A stretch of 46,234 bases of DNA from DASYTH01 sp035762905 (GTDB lineage Bacteria; Actinomycetota; Actinomycetes; Mycobacteriales; Pseudonocardiaceae): NCBI RefSeq assembly GCF_035762905.1, contig NZ_DASUCC010000142.1, positions 1-46,234 on the forward strand, written 5' to 3'. Of this stretch, positions 32,741-40,465 are shown one piece after another (within the stretch, counting starts at the first letter, position 1; the number at the start of each line of letters is the position of its first letter). The translations under genes and the position numbers were made by a program. Below the pieces are notes generated by a model. The model did no database searches and was not told the DNA's origin. It saw only the letters and a program-made list of their open reading frames with translations.

Positions 32741-33349
32741 GTGACGGCCGAACGGGACGAGCTGCCGCCGGGTTACCCGGTGGCCTACGAGCGGTCGCTT
32801 CGGCTGCGCGACGGGCGCACCGTGCGGGTGCGGCCGATTCTGCCGTCCGACGCTGCGGAACTGGCCGAGGCGATCCGCACGGCCGATCCGGACACGTTGC
32901 ACCGCCGGTTCCTCGGCGCGCCGCCCCGGCTCACCCCGACCCTGCTGGCCCGGCTGACCACCATGGACTATGTGCGGCGCTTCGCCCTGGTCGCGCTCGA
33001 CCCCGCCACCGAACGGGGCGTCGCGGTCGCCCGCTACGAGCCGCTCGAGGAGGGCGTCGTCGAGTTCGCCGTCGCGGTCGACCCGGCGTGGCGCCGGATC
33101 GGACTGGCCACCGCGTTGGTGGAGCTGCTCGCCGAGGCGGCGCTGGAACGCGGCATCCACTCCTTCGGCGCCTCCTACCTGGCCGGGAACCGTCCAATCA
33201 CGGCGCTGCTCGCGCACGCCGGCCCCGGCGCCAAACAGCTGATCCAGCACGGCACCGCCGAGCTCGCCGTCACCCTCGACCGCGAACACCTCGCCGCCCT
33301 CCATCGTGATCTGGCCAGCCGCACCACCCGCGATCGACCGCCGCCGTAA
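32741..33349 (+). CDS. GNAT-family N-acetyltransferase
   Basis: The protein has about 202 residues. It opens YERSLRLRDGRTVRVRPILP and carries the acetyl-CoA motif VAVDPAWRRIGLATALVELL, with AALERGIHSFGASYLAGNRP following. This is the GNAT fold seen in Pat-like lysine acetyltransferases. No ATP-grasp or CoA-binding domain is attached, unlike 35448. GTG 32741 is chosen for its distance from box F; ATG 32723 is the alternative, and neither has a strong ribosome site. Substrate unknown. Confidence 0.8.
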   Translation: MTAERDELPPGYPVAYERSLRLRDGRTVRVRPILPSDAAELAEAIRTADPDTLHRRFLGAPPRLTPTLLARLTTMDYVRRFALVALDPATERGVAVARYEPLEEGVVEFAVAVDPAWRRIGLATALVELLAEAALERGIHSFGASYLAGNRPITALLAHAGPGAKQLIQHGTAELAVTLDREHLAALHRDLASRTTRDRPPP

Positions 33350-33363
33350 TGCCCGGTCGGGCG

Positions 33364-33377
33364 CGGACTTTCGCCTC
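33364..33377. promoter_or_regulatory. DosR-like box G
   Basis: CGGACTTTCGCCTC (10/14) lies between the GNAT and phosphoribosyltransferase genes. A transcript starting 42.5 bp downstream of its centre would leave a leader of about 15 bases holding the GGTGGAGG ribosome site. Confidence 0.4.
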
Positions 33378-33427
33378 CTGTGCCGCCGGGCATCCGCGCG
33401 CTGCACTGGGGGTGGAGGTGAAGTGTG

Positions 33428-33754
33428 ATGTCGTTCGTGGACCGGGTGGATGCGGGCCGGCGGCTGGCCGGCTTGCTGGATCGGTTGCGCGGTCGGGACG
33501 TGGTGGTGCTCGGGTTGCCGCGTGGCGGCGTGCCGGTGGCTACCCCGGTGGCCCGGGCGTTGCGGGCGCCCCTGGACATGATCGTGGTGCGCAAGCTGGG
33601 TGTGCCGTTCCAGCCGGAGCTGGCGATGGGCGCGATCGGCGAGGACGGCGTGCGGATCCTCAACAGCGCGGTGCTGTGCGCGACCGCGGTCGAGGCGGCG
33701 GAGCTCGCAATGGTCGAGCGCCGACCAACGGCACGGCCGGCCGGGGCCAAGTGA
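33428..33754 (+). pseudogene. Truncated phosphoribosyltransferase (Rv0571c N-terminal domain type)
   Basis: The 108-residue frame matches the N-terminal half: FVDRVDAGRRLAGLLDRLRG, then VVLGLPRGGVPVATPVARAL and MIVVRKLGVPFQPELAMGAI with the E-L-A-M-G-A-I-G-E-D-G loop. The PRPP-binding motif (VDDGIATG type) expected after residue 120 is missing; the frame ends ERRPTARPAGAK. Full relatives have about 210 residues. Rv0571c belongs to the DosR regulon. GGTGGAGG precedes ATG 33428. It should be inactive. Confidence 0.7.
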
Positions 33755-33853
33755 CCGGTTGGCCGGGTTCGAAATGCCATGGGCGCGACCGGTGATCGCG
33801 GACAGTCTTGATGGCACAGGGCTGTTACGTCTCGGATCGAGAGGAGCCCAGCC

Positions 33854-33937
33854 ATGATCACCCTGTCCGAGCATCATATGGCCTGCCTGTTCCTGGTGAC
33901 CTACCGGTGCGACAGCCTCTCCAATTCAATGGTGTGA
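33854..33937 (+). CDS. 27-residue mini-ORF upstream of the beta-CASP gene
   Basis: A 27-codon frame begins ATG ATC ACC CTG with an ideal GGAG 7 bases upstream and ends TGA at 33935-33937, 4 bp before the next ATG. The peptide is short and amphipathic (MITLSEHHMACLFLVTYRCD). The next gene has little ribosome site of its own, so the mini-ORF may be read to couple translation. It could also be the N-terminal stub of a lost gene; no family is recognised. Confidence 0.45.
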   Translation: MITLSEHHMACLFLVTYRCDSLSNSMV

Positions 33938-33941
33938 CGCC

Positions 33942-35321
33942 ATGTCAACGTCGATCACGTTTCTCGGTGGGGTCGGCACGGTGACCGGCAGCAAGTTCCT
34001 GGTCCAGAGTGGACGATCGAGGCTGCTCGTCGACTGCGGACTGTTCCAGGGACTGGCGCCCTTGCGACGGCGGAACTGGCGGCCACCGCCGCTGGAGCTG
34101 AACGAATTGGACGCGGTGGTGCTCACGCACGCCCACCTCGATCACTGTGGTTATCTTCCGGTGCTGGTGCGCGCCGGCTGGCGGGGGCCGGTCTACACCA
34201 CACCGGGGACCGCTGAGCTGGTGTCCATCGTGCTGGCCGACAGCGCTCATCTGATGGTGGAGGAGGCCGAGCACGCCAACAGGTACGGGTGGTCCAAGCA
34301 CCATCCGGCGTTGCCGCTCTACGACGAGCGAGACGCCGACCGCGCCGTGCGCCAGATATCCACGCTGGACTTCGGGTGCGCCGCGAGCGTCGCCGGTGGC
34401 GTCGAGTTGGAGTTCGGCCGGGCCGGGCACATCCTCGGTTCGGCGCGGGCCCGGCTGCGGTTCGAGGGGGACCGGACCGTCGTGGTCAGCGGTGACCTGG
34501 GCCGCCCGGGCCACCAGGTGTTGTGCCCGCCGCAACCCCGGCCGTCGTGTGACGCGTTGCTGCTCGAGTCGACCTACGGCAACCGCGACCGGCACGACGA
34601 GGATGCGGCGGACCGGTTGGCCGACACGATCCGGCGCACCGCCGCCCGCGGCGGCAGCGTGCTGATCCCGGCCTTCGCCGTGGACCGCACCGAGGTGATC
34701 CTGATCGAACTGGCCAAGCTCGTGCGTGCCGAAGCCATTCCCGACCTGCCGATTCTGGTGGACTCGCCGATGGCGCTGGCCTCGCTGCGGGTCTACCGGC
34801 GGGCCCTGGCCGAACGCTGGACCGAGGTGCGCCCCGAACTCACCGACGCGGGCGATCCGTTCAACCCCGGGCACCTGGCCGAGCTTCGCACGGTGGCGGA
34901 GTCGATGACCGCCAACCGGCCCCGGATGCCCTCGATCGTCATCTCGGCGTCGGGCATGGCCACCGGCGGCCGGGTGCTCTACCACCTGGAGCACCTGCTA
35001 CCGGATCGGCGCAACACCGTGGCCGTCGTCGGTTTCGCGGCCGCCGGGACCCGGGCCCGCCAACTGGCCACCGGCGCACGCGAACTCAAAATCCACGGCC
35101 GGTACGTGCCGGTGCGGGCCGAGATCGTCGTGCTCGACGCGTTCAGCGCACATGCCGACGCCGACGAGCTGATCGCCTGGGCGACGGCCGGACCGGCTCC
35201 GGACACCGCCTACCTGGTACACGGGGAACCCGAGGGATCCGCCACCCTGGCCAACCGCCTGCGCACCGAGCACGACTGGAACGCCGTGGTGCCCCGCGAC
35301 GGCGAACGCGTGCTGATCTGA
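33942..35321 (+). CDS. Metallo-beta-lactamase/beta-CASP RNase-like protein
   Basis: The 459-residue protein has the metallo-beta-lactamase motif THAHLDHCG (His63, His65, Asp67, His68), FGRAGHILGSARAR, and VVSGDLGRPG, followed by a beta-CASP domain (STYGNRDRHDE; ADTIRRTAARGGSVLIPAFA) and an RMMBL tail with FSAHADADELIAW. This is the CPSF-like or archaeal-type RNase J fold. RNA processing or turnover is likely but the substrate is unproven. There is almost no ribosome site before ATG 33942. Confidence 0.9.
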   Translation: MSTSITFLGGVGTVTGSKFLVQSGRSRLLVDCGLFQGLAPLRRRNWRPPPLELNELDAVVLTHAHLDHCGYLPVLVRAGWRGPVYTTPGTAELVSIVLADSAHLMVEEAEHANRYGWSKHHPALPLYDERDADRAVRQISTLDFGCAASVAGGVELEFGRAGHILGSARARLRFEGDRTVVVSGDLGRPGHQVLCPPQPRPSCDALLLESTYGNRDRHDEDAADRLADTIRRTAARGGSVLIPAFAVDRTEVILIELAKLVRAEAIPDLPILVDSPMALASLRVYRRALAERWTEVRPELTDAGDPFNPGHLAELRTVAESMTANRPRMPSIVISASGMATGGRVLYHLEHLLPDRRNTVAVVGFAAAGTRARQLATGARELKIHGRYVPVRAEIVVLDAFSAHADADELIAWATAGPAPDTAYLVHGEPEGSATLANRLRTEHDWNAVVPRDGERVLI

Positions 35322-35355
35322 ACCGCTTGGCAGCACCGCGCGGTAGCCCGGGTCA

Positions 35356-35369
35356 GGGACCTAGGGCTC
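35356..35369. promoter_or_regulatory. DosR-like box J
   Basis: GGGACCTAGGGCTC (10/14) lies 85 bp upstream of the GNAT-acyl-CoA synthetase fusion gene. Weak match. Confidence 0.3.
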
Positions 35370-35447
35370 GCCGGTACTCGTACGTTGGGCTCTACTGCGA
35401 GCTCTGTGCCGGCGGCATGGTCGGGGTAAGCGATGACGGGAGAAGTC

Positions 35448-38114
35448 ATGACCGTGACGGATGAGCCTGGGGTGCGGGCACTGCTGGCCGACGGCCGGGT
35501 GGTGGCCGTTCGGGAGCTGGGGCCGGCCGATGAGGCGGAGGTGCTGGATCTGCACGCGCGGTTGTCCGATCGGGACCAGTATCTGCGGTTCTTCGGACCG
35601 TTGGCTCCGTTGGGGTCGGTGGCGCGGCGGATCGCGCGGGCGCGGGATGACGGGCATGGTGCGCTGGGTGCTTATCTGGACGGCGGGTTGGTTGGGGTGG
35701 CGCACTACGAGGTGCTTGGTGCCGATCCGGGTTCGGCGGAGATCGCTTTGGTGGTGGACGGTGCGGCGCAGGCCCATGGGGTGGGCACGCTGCTGCTGGA
35801 GCATCTGGCGTCGTTGGGCCGGGCGCGGGGGCTGCGGCGGTTCGTGGCCGACGTGCTGGCCGAGAACTACCGCATGATCAAGGTGTTCGTGGACGCCGGT
35901 CTGGCCTACCGGTGGACCGGTGGTGGCCCGGAGCGGCAGGTGGTGATCTCGCTCGAGCCGGACGAGACGTATCTGGAGGCGGTCGGGGAGCGGGAGCGGG
36001 TGGCCGATGTCGCCAGCCTCGTCGCCGTACTGCGGCCGGGTTCCGTTGCCGTGGTAGGTGCCGGGCGGCGGTCCGGGTCGGTGGGCAACGCGGTGCTGCG
36101 CAACCTGCGGGCCGCCGGGTTCACGGGAACGCTGTCCGCGGTGAACCCACACGCCAACGAGGTCGCCGGGGTGCGCTGCTGGCCGTCGGTGGCCGACCTA
36201 CCCGAGGTACCGGACTTGGCCGTGGTGTGTGTCCCGGCGGCCGCCGTGCCGGACGCGGTGGAGCAGTGCGGGCGCCGGGGGATCCGGGCAGCGGTGGTGA
36301 TCTCGGCCGGGTTGAGCGGATCCCGGCTAGGCCCGGCGGTGCTGGACGCGGTGCGCCGGCACGGCATGCGGCTGGTCGGCCCGAACTGTGTCGGGGTGGT
36401 CAACACCGATCCGGCAGTGCGCCTGGACGCCACGTTCGCGCGCGGGGCGGCGCCGGCCGGCCGGGTCGGCGTGGTCACCCAGTCCGGCGGGGTGGGTATC
36501 GCGCTGATGGAGTCGTTGCGCCAGTTGGGACTCGGTGTGTCCACTTTGGTGTCCACGGGGGACAAGTACGACGTGAGCAGCAACGACCTCTTGCTGTGGT
36601 GGCGGCAGGACACGCGCACCGACATCGCGGTGCTGTACCTGGAGTCGTTCGGCAACCCGCGCAAGTTCAGCCGCGTGGCCCGGGCGCTGGCCAGGACCAA
36701 GCCGGTGCTGGCGGTGCGGCCGGCGGGCAGCACTGTCGCGCAGCGCGCCGCCGCATCGCACACCGCCGCCACGGCCACACCCGCGGTCACCCGGGACGCG
36801 TTGTTCGAGCAGGCTGGGGTGATCGCCGTGGACACAGTCGGCGAACTCGTCGATACGATCGCCGCGCTGTCCTGGCAGCCGCTGCCGGCCGGCAACCGGG
36901 TGGTCGTGTTGAGCAACGCCGGCGGCTCCGGTGTGCTGGCCGCGGACGCTTGCGTCCACAACGGACTCATTGTCACTGAGCTGGCGCCGGCCACCACGGA
37001 GGCGCTGCGCGCCTTGCTGCCCGCCCAGGCCAGCGTCACCAACCCGGTGGACACCACCGCCACCGTCGATGCGCCCACCTTCGCCGCCTGCCTGGACGTG
37101 CTGTTGGCCGCGGACGAGGTCGACGCGGTCATGGCGGCCGGTGTGCCGACCGCGCTGGGTGATCCAATCACCGCGGTGGTCACCCTGGCCGGGAGTCTGG
37201 ACAAGCCGGTGTTGGCGGTGCGACCAGGACAGCTGGCGTCGGTCACCGGCCTGGCCGCGACCTCGTCCACGATCGCCTGCTATGCCGACCCGGCCCCGGC
37301 CGCCGCGGCTCTGGGCCGGATCGCCCGCTACGCCGCCTGGCGGCGCCACCCCGCCGGCCACGTCCCGGATCTGACCGGACTGGCCGTGCCGGGCGCCACC
37401 GGCCTGGTCCGTACCCACCTCTCCGCCCTACCGTCTGGCGGTTGGCTGGAGCCGTTGGAGGTCACCGCGCTGCTGGAGTCCTTCGGGATCCCGGTACTGC
37501 GGCCGATCATCGCCGAGGACGCCGAGCAGGCCGTGGCCGCGTGGCGCCGGTTCGGCGCCCCGGTGGCGATCAAGGCGATCGCCGACACGGCACTGCACAA
37601 GAGCGCGGCCGGCGGGGTGCTGCTCGACCTCGCCGACGAGACCGAGGTCCGCGCCGCCGTGGATACCCTGGCGCAACGGTTCGGCGCCGCGCTGCGTGGG
37701 ATGCAGGTCCAGCCGATGGTGCCGGCCGGCCGTGAGCTGATCGTCGGGGTCAGCTCCGATGAGCTGTTCGGGCCGTTGGTCGTGTTCGGTCTCGGCGGCA
37801 CCGACACCGACCTGATCGCCGACCGCACCGCCCGCCTGGCCCCATTGACCGACACCGACGTCGAACGCATGGTGCACGGCCTGCGCAGCTCGCCGGCCCT
37901 GTTCGGCCCGAACGCGAAGAATCCGCTGCCCACCGATGACATCAGCGACGTGCTGCTGCGGGTCGGCCGGATGGCCGAACTCCTCCCCGAGATCGCCGAA
38001 CTTGACCTTAACCCGTTGGTGGTCACCGAAACCGGGTGTGTGGCGGTCGATGCCCGGATCCGGATCGAACCCCGCCACCCCACTGACCCGTTCCTGCGCC
38101 GCCTGCGCGGCTGA
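35448..38114 (+). CDS. GNAT-acyl-CoA synthetase (NDP-forming) fusion, Pat-like
   Basis: The 888-residue protein has a GNAT domain (about 20-160: RDQYLRFFGPLAP, GTLLLEHLASLGRARGLRRF), then the CoA-binding domain (about 190-290, VLRPGSVAVVGAGRRSGSVG), a ligase-CoA domain with the phospho-His SHTAATATP, and a C-terminal ATP-grasp (FGAPVAIKAIADTALHKSAA; VQPMVPAGRELIVGV; GGTDTDLIADRTARLAPL). E. coli Pat/YfiQ has GNAT at the C-terminus; here it is at the N-terminus. It could acetylate lysine and be controlled by CoA or cAMP-like ligands. ATG 35448 follows GGAG by 5 bases. Confidence 0.9.
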   Translation: MTVTDEPGVRALLADGRVVAVRELGPADEAEVLDLHARLSDRDQYLRFFGPLAPLGSVARRIARARDDGHGALGAYLDGGLVGVAHYEVLGADPGSAEIALVVDGAAQAHGVGTLLLEHLASLGRARGLRRFVADVLAENYRMIKVFVDAGLAYRWTGGGPERQVVISLEPDETYLEAVGERERVADVASLVAVLRPGSVAVVGAGRRSGSVGNAVLRNLRAAGFTGTLSAVNPHANEVAGVRCWPSVADLPEVPDLAVVCVPAAAVPDAVEQCGRRGIRAAVVISAGLSGSRLGPAVLDAVRRHGMRLVGPNCVGVVNTDPAVRLDATFARGAAPAGRVGVVTQSGGVGIALMESLRQLGLGVSTLVSTGDKYDVSSNDLLLWWRQDTRTDIAVLYLESFGNPRKFSRVARALARTKPVLAVRPAGSTVAQRAAASHTAATATPAVTRDALFEQAGVIAVDTVGELVDTIAALSWQPLPAGNRVVVLSNAGGSGVLAADACVHNGLIVTELAPATTEALRALLPAQASVTNPVDTTATVDAPTFAACLDVLLAADEVDAVMAAGVPTALGDPITAVVTLAGSLDKPVLAVRPGQLASVTGLAATSSTIACYADPAPAAAALGRIARYAAWRRHPAGHVPDLTGLAVPGATGLVRTHLSALPSGGWLEPLEVTALLESFGIPVLRPIIAEDAEQAVAAWRRFGAPVAIKAIADTALHKSAAGGVLLDLADETEVRAAVDTLAQRFGAALRGMQVQPMVPAGRELIVGVSSDELFGPLVVFGLGGTDTDLIADRTARLAPLTDTDVERMVHGLRSSPALFGPNAKNPLPTDDISDVLLRVGRMAELLPEIAELDLNPLVVTETGCVAVDARIRIEPRHPTDPFLRRLRG

Positions 38115-38129
38115 GAGAGGAGGCTCGCG

Positions 38130-38795
38130 ATGCGGGAATCGACCGTGTCCTCGGTGATGACCACCGAGGTGATCACTGTGACACCGCGGACGCCGTTCAA
38201 AGAGGTGGTCGCGGTGCTGTCCGGGAACGGCATCGCCGCCGTGCCCGTCGTGGGTGCGCAGGGCGAGTTGGTCGGCGTGGTGTCCGAGGCGGACGTGCTG
38301 GCCAAGCAGGAGTTCCACGCGGGTACCGACGCCCGGCCGCTGGGCCCGGCCCGCCGGGCGCGCTGGTCGCGGGCGCGGGGGCTGTGCGCGGCCGAGGTGA
38401 TGTCCGCGCCGGTGTTCACCATCGGGCCGGGCGAGCCGGTCGCGGTCGCCGCCCGCCGGATGGCGGAACGGCGCGTGCGGCGGCTGTTCGTCCTCGACGC
38501 CGACGGCGACCTGGTGGGCGTGGTGTCCCGGCGCGACGTGCTGCGCACCTTCCTGCGCCCGGACCACGACATCCGGGCCGATGTCGATTCCGCCCTGCGG
38601 GCCGGTCTGGGTCACGTCGCCGGCCGGGTGACCGTGCGGGTCCGCGATGGCGTGGTCATCCTGGACGGAAGCCTGGACCTGCACAGCGAAGCATTGGTGG
38701 CGCGGGGATTGTCCTGGGCCGTCCCGGGCGTGGTCGGCGTCGTGGACGACCTGACCTACCGCGCGGAGACCGTCTCCGAACTCGACGCCTTGTAA
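38130..38795 (+). CDS. CBS-pair plus BON domain protein, copy 2
   Basis: The 221-residue protein has a CBS pair (TVSSVMTTEVITVTPRTPFK; CAAEVMSAPVFTIGPGEPVA) and a BON domain (VTVRVRDGVVILDGSLDLHS) ending ELDAL. It is shorter than copy 1 and more Arg-rich between the CBS repeats. It follows the GNAT-acyl-CoA synthetase gene by 15 bp with GAGGAGG upstream, so it is probably co-transcribed with it. A nucleotide-sensing partner for that enzyme is a possible role (inference). Confidence 0.9.
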   Translation: MRESTVSSVMTTEVITVTPRTPFKEVVAVLSGNGIAAVPVVGAQGELVGVVSEADVLAKQEFHAGTDARPLGPARRARWSRARGLCAAEVMSAPVFTIGPGEPVAVAARRMAERRVRRLFVLDADGDLVGVVSRRDVLRTFLRPDHDIRADVDSALRAGLGHVAGRVTVRVRDGVVILDGSLDLHSEALVARGLSWAVPGVVGVVDDLTYRAETVSELDAL

Positions 38796-38807
38796 GGCGC
38801 TGTCGGG

Positions 38808-39821
38808 TCATTGTTGCCGTCTTCTCGGTGCCATACCAGGCAGGTAGCCGATCACGTGGTGCACCGGTCGGCGCGGGCTTTCCGGGAGTGGTTCGGCGGC
38901 GGTCGGGGCCCAGCCGATCCGCAGGATCAGTTGGGGCACGGCCGCGCCGTCGAGTACGTGTTCCTGGATCGCGGCCCGGGTGCCGGCGACTTCCAGTGCC
39001 TGGGAGAGTGGGCAACTGGCCAGCATCAGGTCGGTCGCGGTGAGCAGCACGATGCTGGCGGCCTCGCCGGCGCGCAGCCGGGATCGGGGATCGTCGTCGG
39101 GTGTGGCGAGCACGAGCAGCGCGCCGGCGTCGTCATCCTCCACTGTGGACTCATTGAGTGTTCCGCTGGTGAACTGCCGCATCGGTGTGTCGCCATGCCA
39201 CCTCGGCCCGGCTGGTGTGCTGGCGGCCAGGACGCCGTCCTGGGTGCGGGTGCGGCGGCCGGTCCAGTGCGCCAGCTCGGCGTCGTAGCCGGGGCTGTTG
39301 GCCTGGCGACCGGCGGCTTCGGCGAGCGCGCGGACGAGGTGGCGGCGGATGGGCGGTTCGGTAACCGGAACCAGCAGGGCCCCGGCCCGGCTGGCCCGGC
39401 GCAGCAACAGGTTCAGGTGTCCGGTGGGTACCGGCCACGAGGAGAATCGCCGCCGGTCGGTCCGGCGCTTCGGGATCGCCGCCGCGAGCGCGATGTCCTG
39501 TTCGGACGGGAGGTATGGCCCGGGCTCCAGGGCGGCCAGGTAGGCGCGGTCGGCCGGGTTGGGGAGGCGTTGGACAGCGCCGGCCCAGCCGTAGGACGCC
39601 AGTGCGACGGTCAGGTGGTGCAACGCGGCGCCGCAGCTGATCAGCAGGTCGCGGCCGTCCGGGTCGGTGGCCGGCAGGTGGCGGCTCCAGTCGGCCATCA
39701 GGTGCACGCTGGCGTCGCCGACCAGCCACCGCCAGGGCTGGGTGTTGTGCACCGATGGCGCCCGGGTGGCCAGGGCGATGGCACCGCGGACGGCCAGGTG
39801 ATCGGGTCGGGTGGCGGACAT
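38808..39821 (-). CDS. Acg-family FMN-binding nitroreductase-like protein
   Basis: The 337-residue protein begins LAVRGAIALATRAPSVHNTQ and PWRWLVGD, the nitroreductase FMN site, and has PIPKRRTDRRRFSSWPVPTG-like and LLTATDLMLASCPLSQALEV segments near the C-terminus, ending WAPTAAEPLPESPRRPV. Rv2032 (Acg) and Rv3131 of the DosR regulon have this form. Acg has lost nitroreductase activity and may store FMN. GGAG precedes ATG 39821. It is read after flavodoxin across 17 bp. Confidence 0.9.
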   Translation of the reverse strand: MSATRPDHLAVRGAIALATRAPSVHNTQPWRWLVGDASVHLMADWSRHLPATDPDGRDLLISCGAALHHLTVALASYGWAGAVQRLPNPADRAYLAALEPGPYLPSEQDIALAAAIPKRRTDRRRFSSWPVPTGHLNLLLRRASRAGALLVPVTEPPIRRHLVRALAEAAGRQANSPGYDAELAHWTGRRTRTQDGVLAASTPAGPRWHGDTPMRQFTSGTLNESTVEDDDAGALLVLATPDDDPRSRLRAGEAASIVLLTATDLMLASCPLSQALEVAGTRAAIQEHVLDGAAVPQLILRIGWAPTAAEPLPESPRRPVHHVIGYLPGMAPRRRQQ

Positions 39822-39838
39822 GACGGGCTCCTTGTCGG

Positions 39839-40336
39839 TTATCCCTTCGCCGCGGTGGCCAGCGTGTCGGCGATCTGGCCGGCCCAGGTACGGATCTCGG
39901 TGAAGTCGCGGGAGTCGCCGGGCATCCGCTTGGCGAGTTGGCGGTCGAAGAACCCGGTGGCGAGGCCGGGGTCGAGTCGGCCGCCGAAGACGGTCGGTGC
40001 TTCGGCGCCGATGCGGGCGGCGCGTTTGCGGCCGCCGGGCGAGGCGGTGAGCTTCTCGGGTCGGTTGTCGATCCAGCCGCTTTCGAACAGCCACACCGGA
40101 TGCCGGGCCAGCTCCGCGCTGTGCCGGTTGACCCAGTGGGTGGCTTCGGACCGCCACCGGCCGGCGTAGACCGCACTGCCCAGCACCACCGCGTCGTAGT
40201 AGTCGGGGGAGTCGGCCTCGCGGACGTTGCGCACCTCGGCCCGCAGGCCGTGCTTCTGGAGTTCCGCGCCGATCGCCTCGGCGATGTCCTTGGTCGATCC
40301 CATCTTGCTGGCGAAGGCCACTAGTACTCGTGTCAT
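39839..40336 (-). CDS. Flavodoxin (FMN-binding)
   Basis: The 165-residue protein has the phosphate loop FASKMGSTKDIAEAIGAEL, YYDAVVLGSAVYAGRWRSEA and a C-terminal SRDFTEIRTWAGQIADTL. It resembles protoporphyrinogen-oxidase-like (HemG) flavodoxins and would carry electrons from an FMN. It shares an operon with the Acg protein. ATG 40336 has almost no ribosome site, which might indicate a leaderless mRNA. Confidence 0.88.
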   Translation of the reverse strand: MTRVLVAFASKMGSTKDIAEAIGAELQKHGLRAEVRNVREADSPDYYDAVVLGSAVYAGRWRSEATHWVNRHSAELARHPVWLFESGWIDNRPEKLTASPGGRKRAARIGAEAPTVFGGRLDPGLATGFFDRQLAKRMPGDSRDFTEIRTWAGQIADTLATAAKG

Positions 40337-40371
40337 ACCGTCACCGTGCGCCGCCGGCCGGGCTGGCGGCA

Positions 40372-40418
40372 GTGCCGCAGGCCCCATGTGGCCCGGGACC
40401 TCCGTCCGTACCGGACGG
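40372..40418. promoter_or_regulatory. Divergent promoter region with inverted repeats (DosR-like box I)
   Basis: GGGACCTCCGTCCG (40395-40408, 10/14) is centred about 65 bp from both the flavodoxin and DUF4389 starts and is followed by CCGTCC...GGACGG. A weaker element at 40372-40385 is centred 42.5 bp from the flavodoxin ATG. Confidence 0.35.
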
Positions 40419-40465
40419 ACCGTCGTTCTCTGGGGCGCCCGGTGCGGCGGGATGAGCGTGGGGGT

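Noticed and set aside
33766..33781. GGGTTCGAAATGCC resembling a tRNA T-loop
   Set aside because: No acceptor, D or anticodon arms around it.
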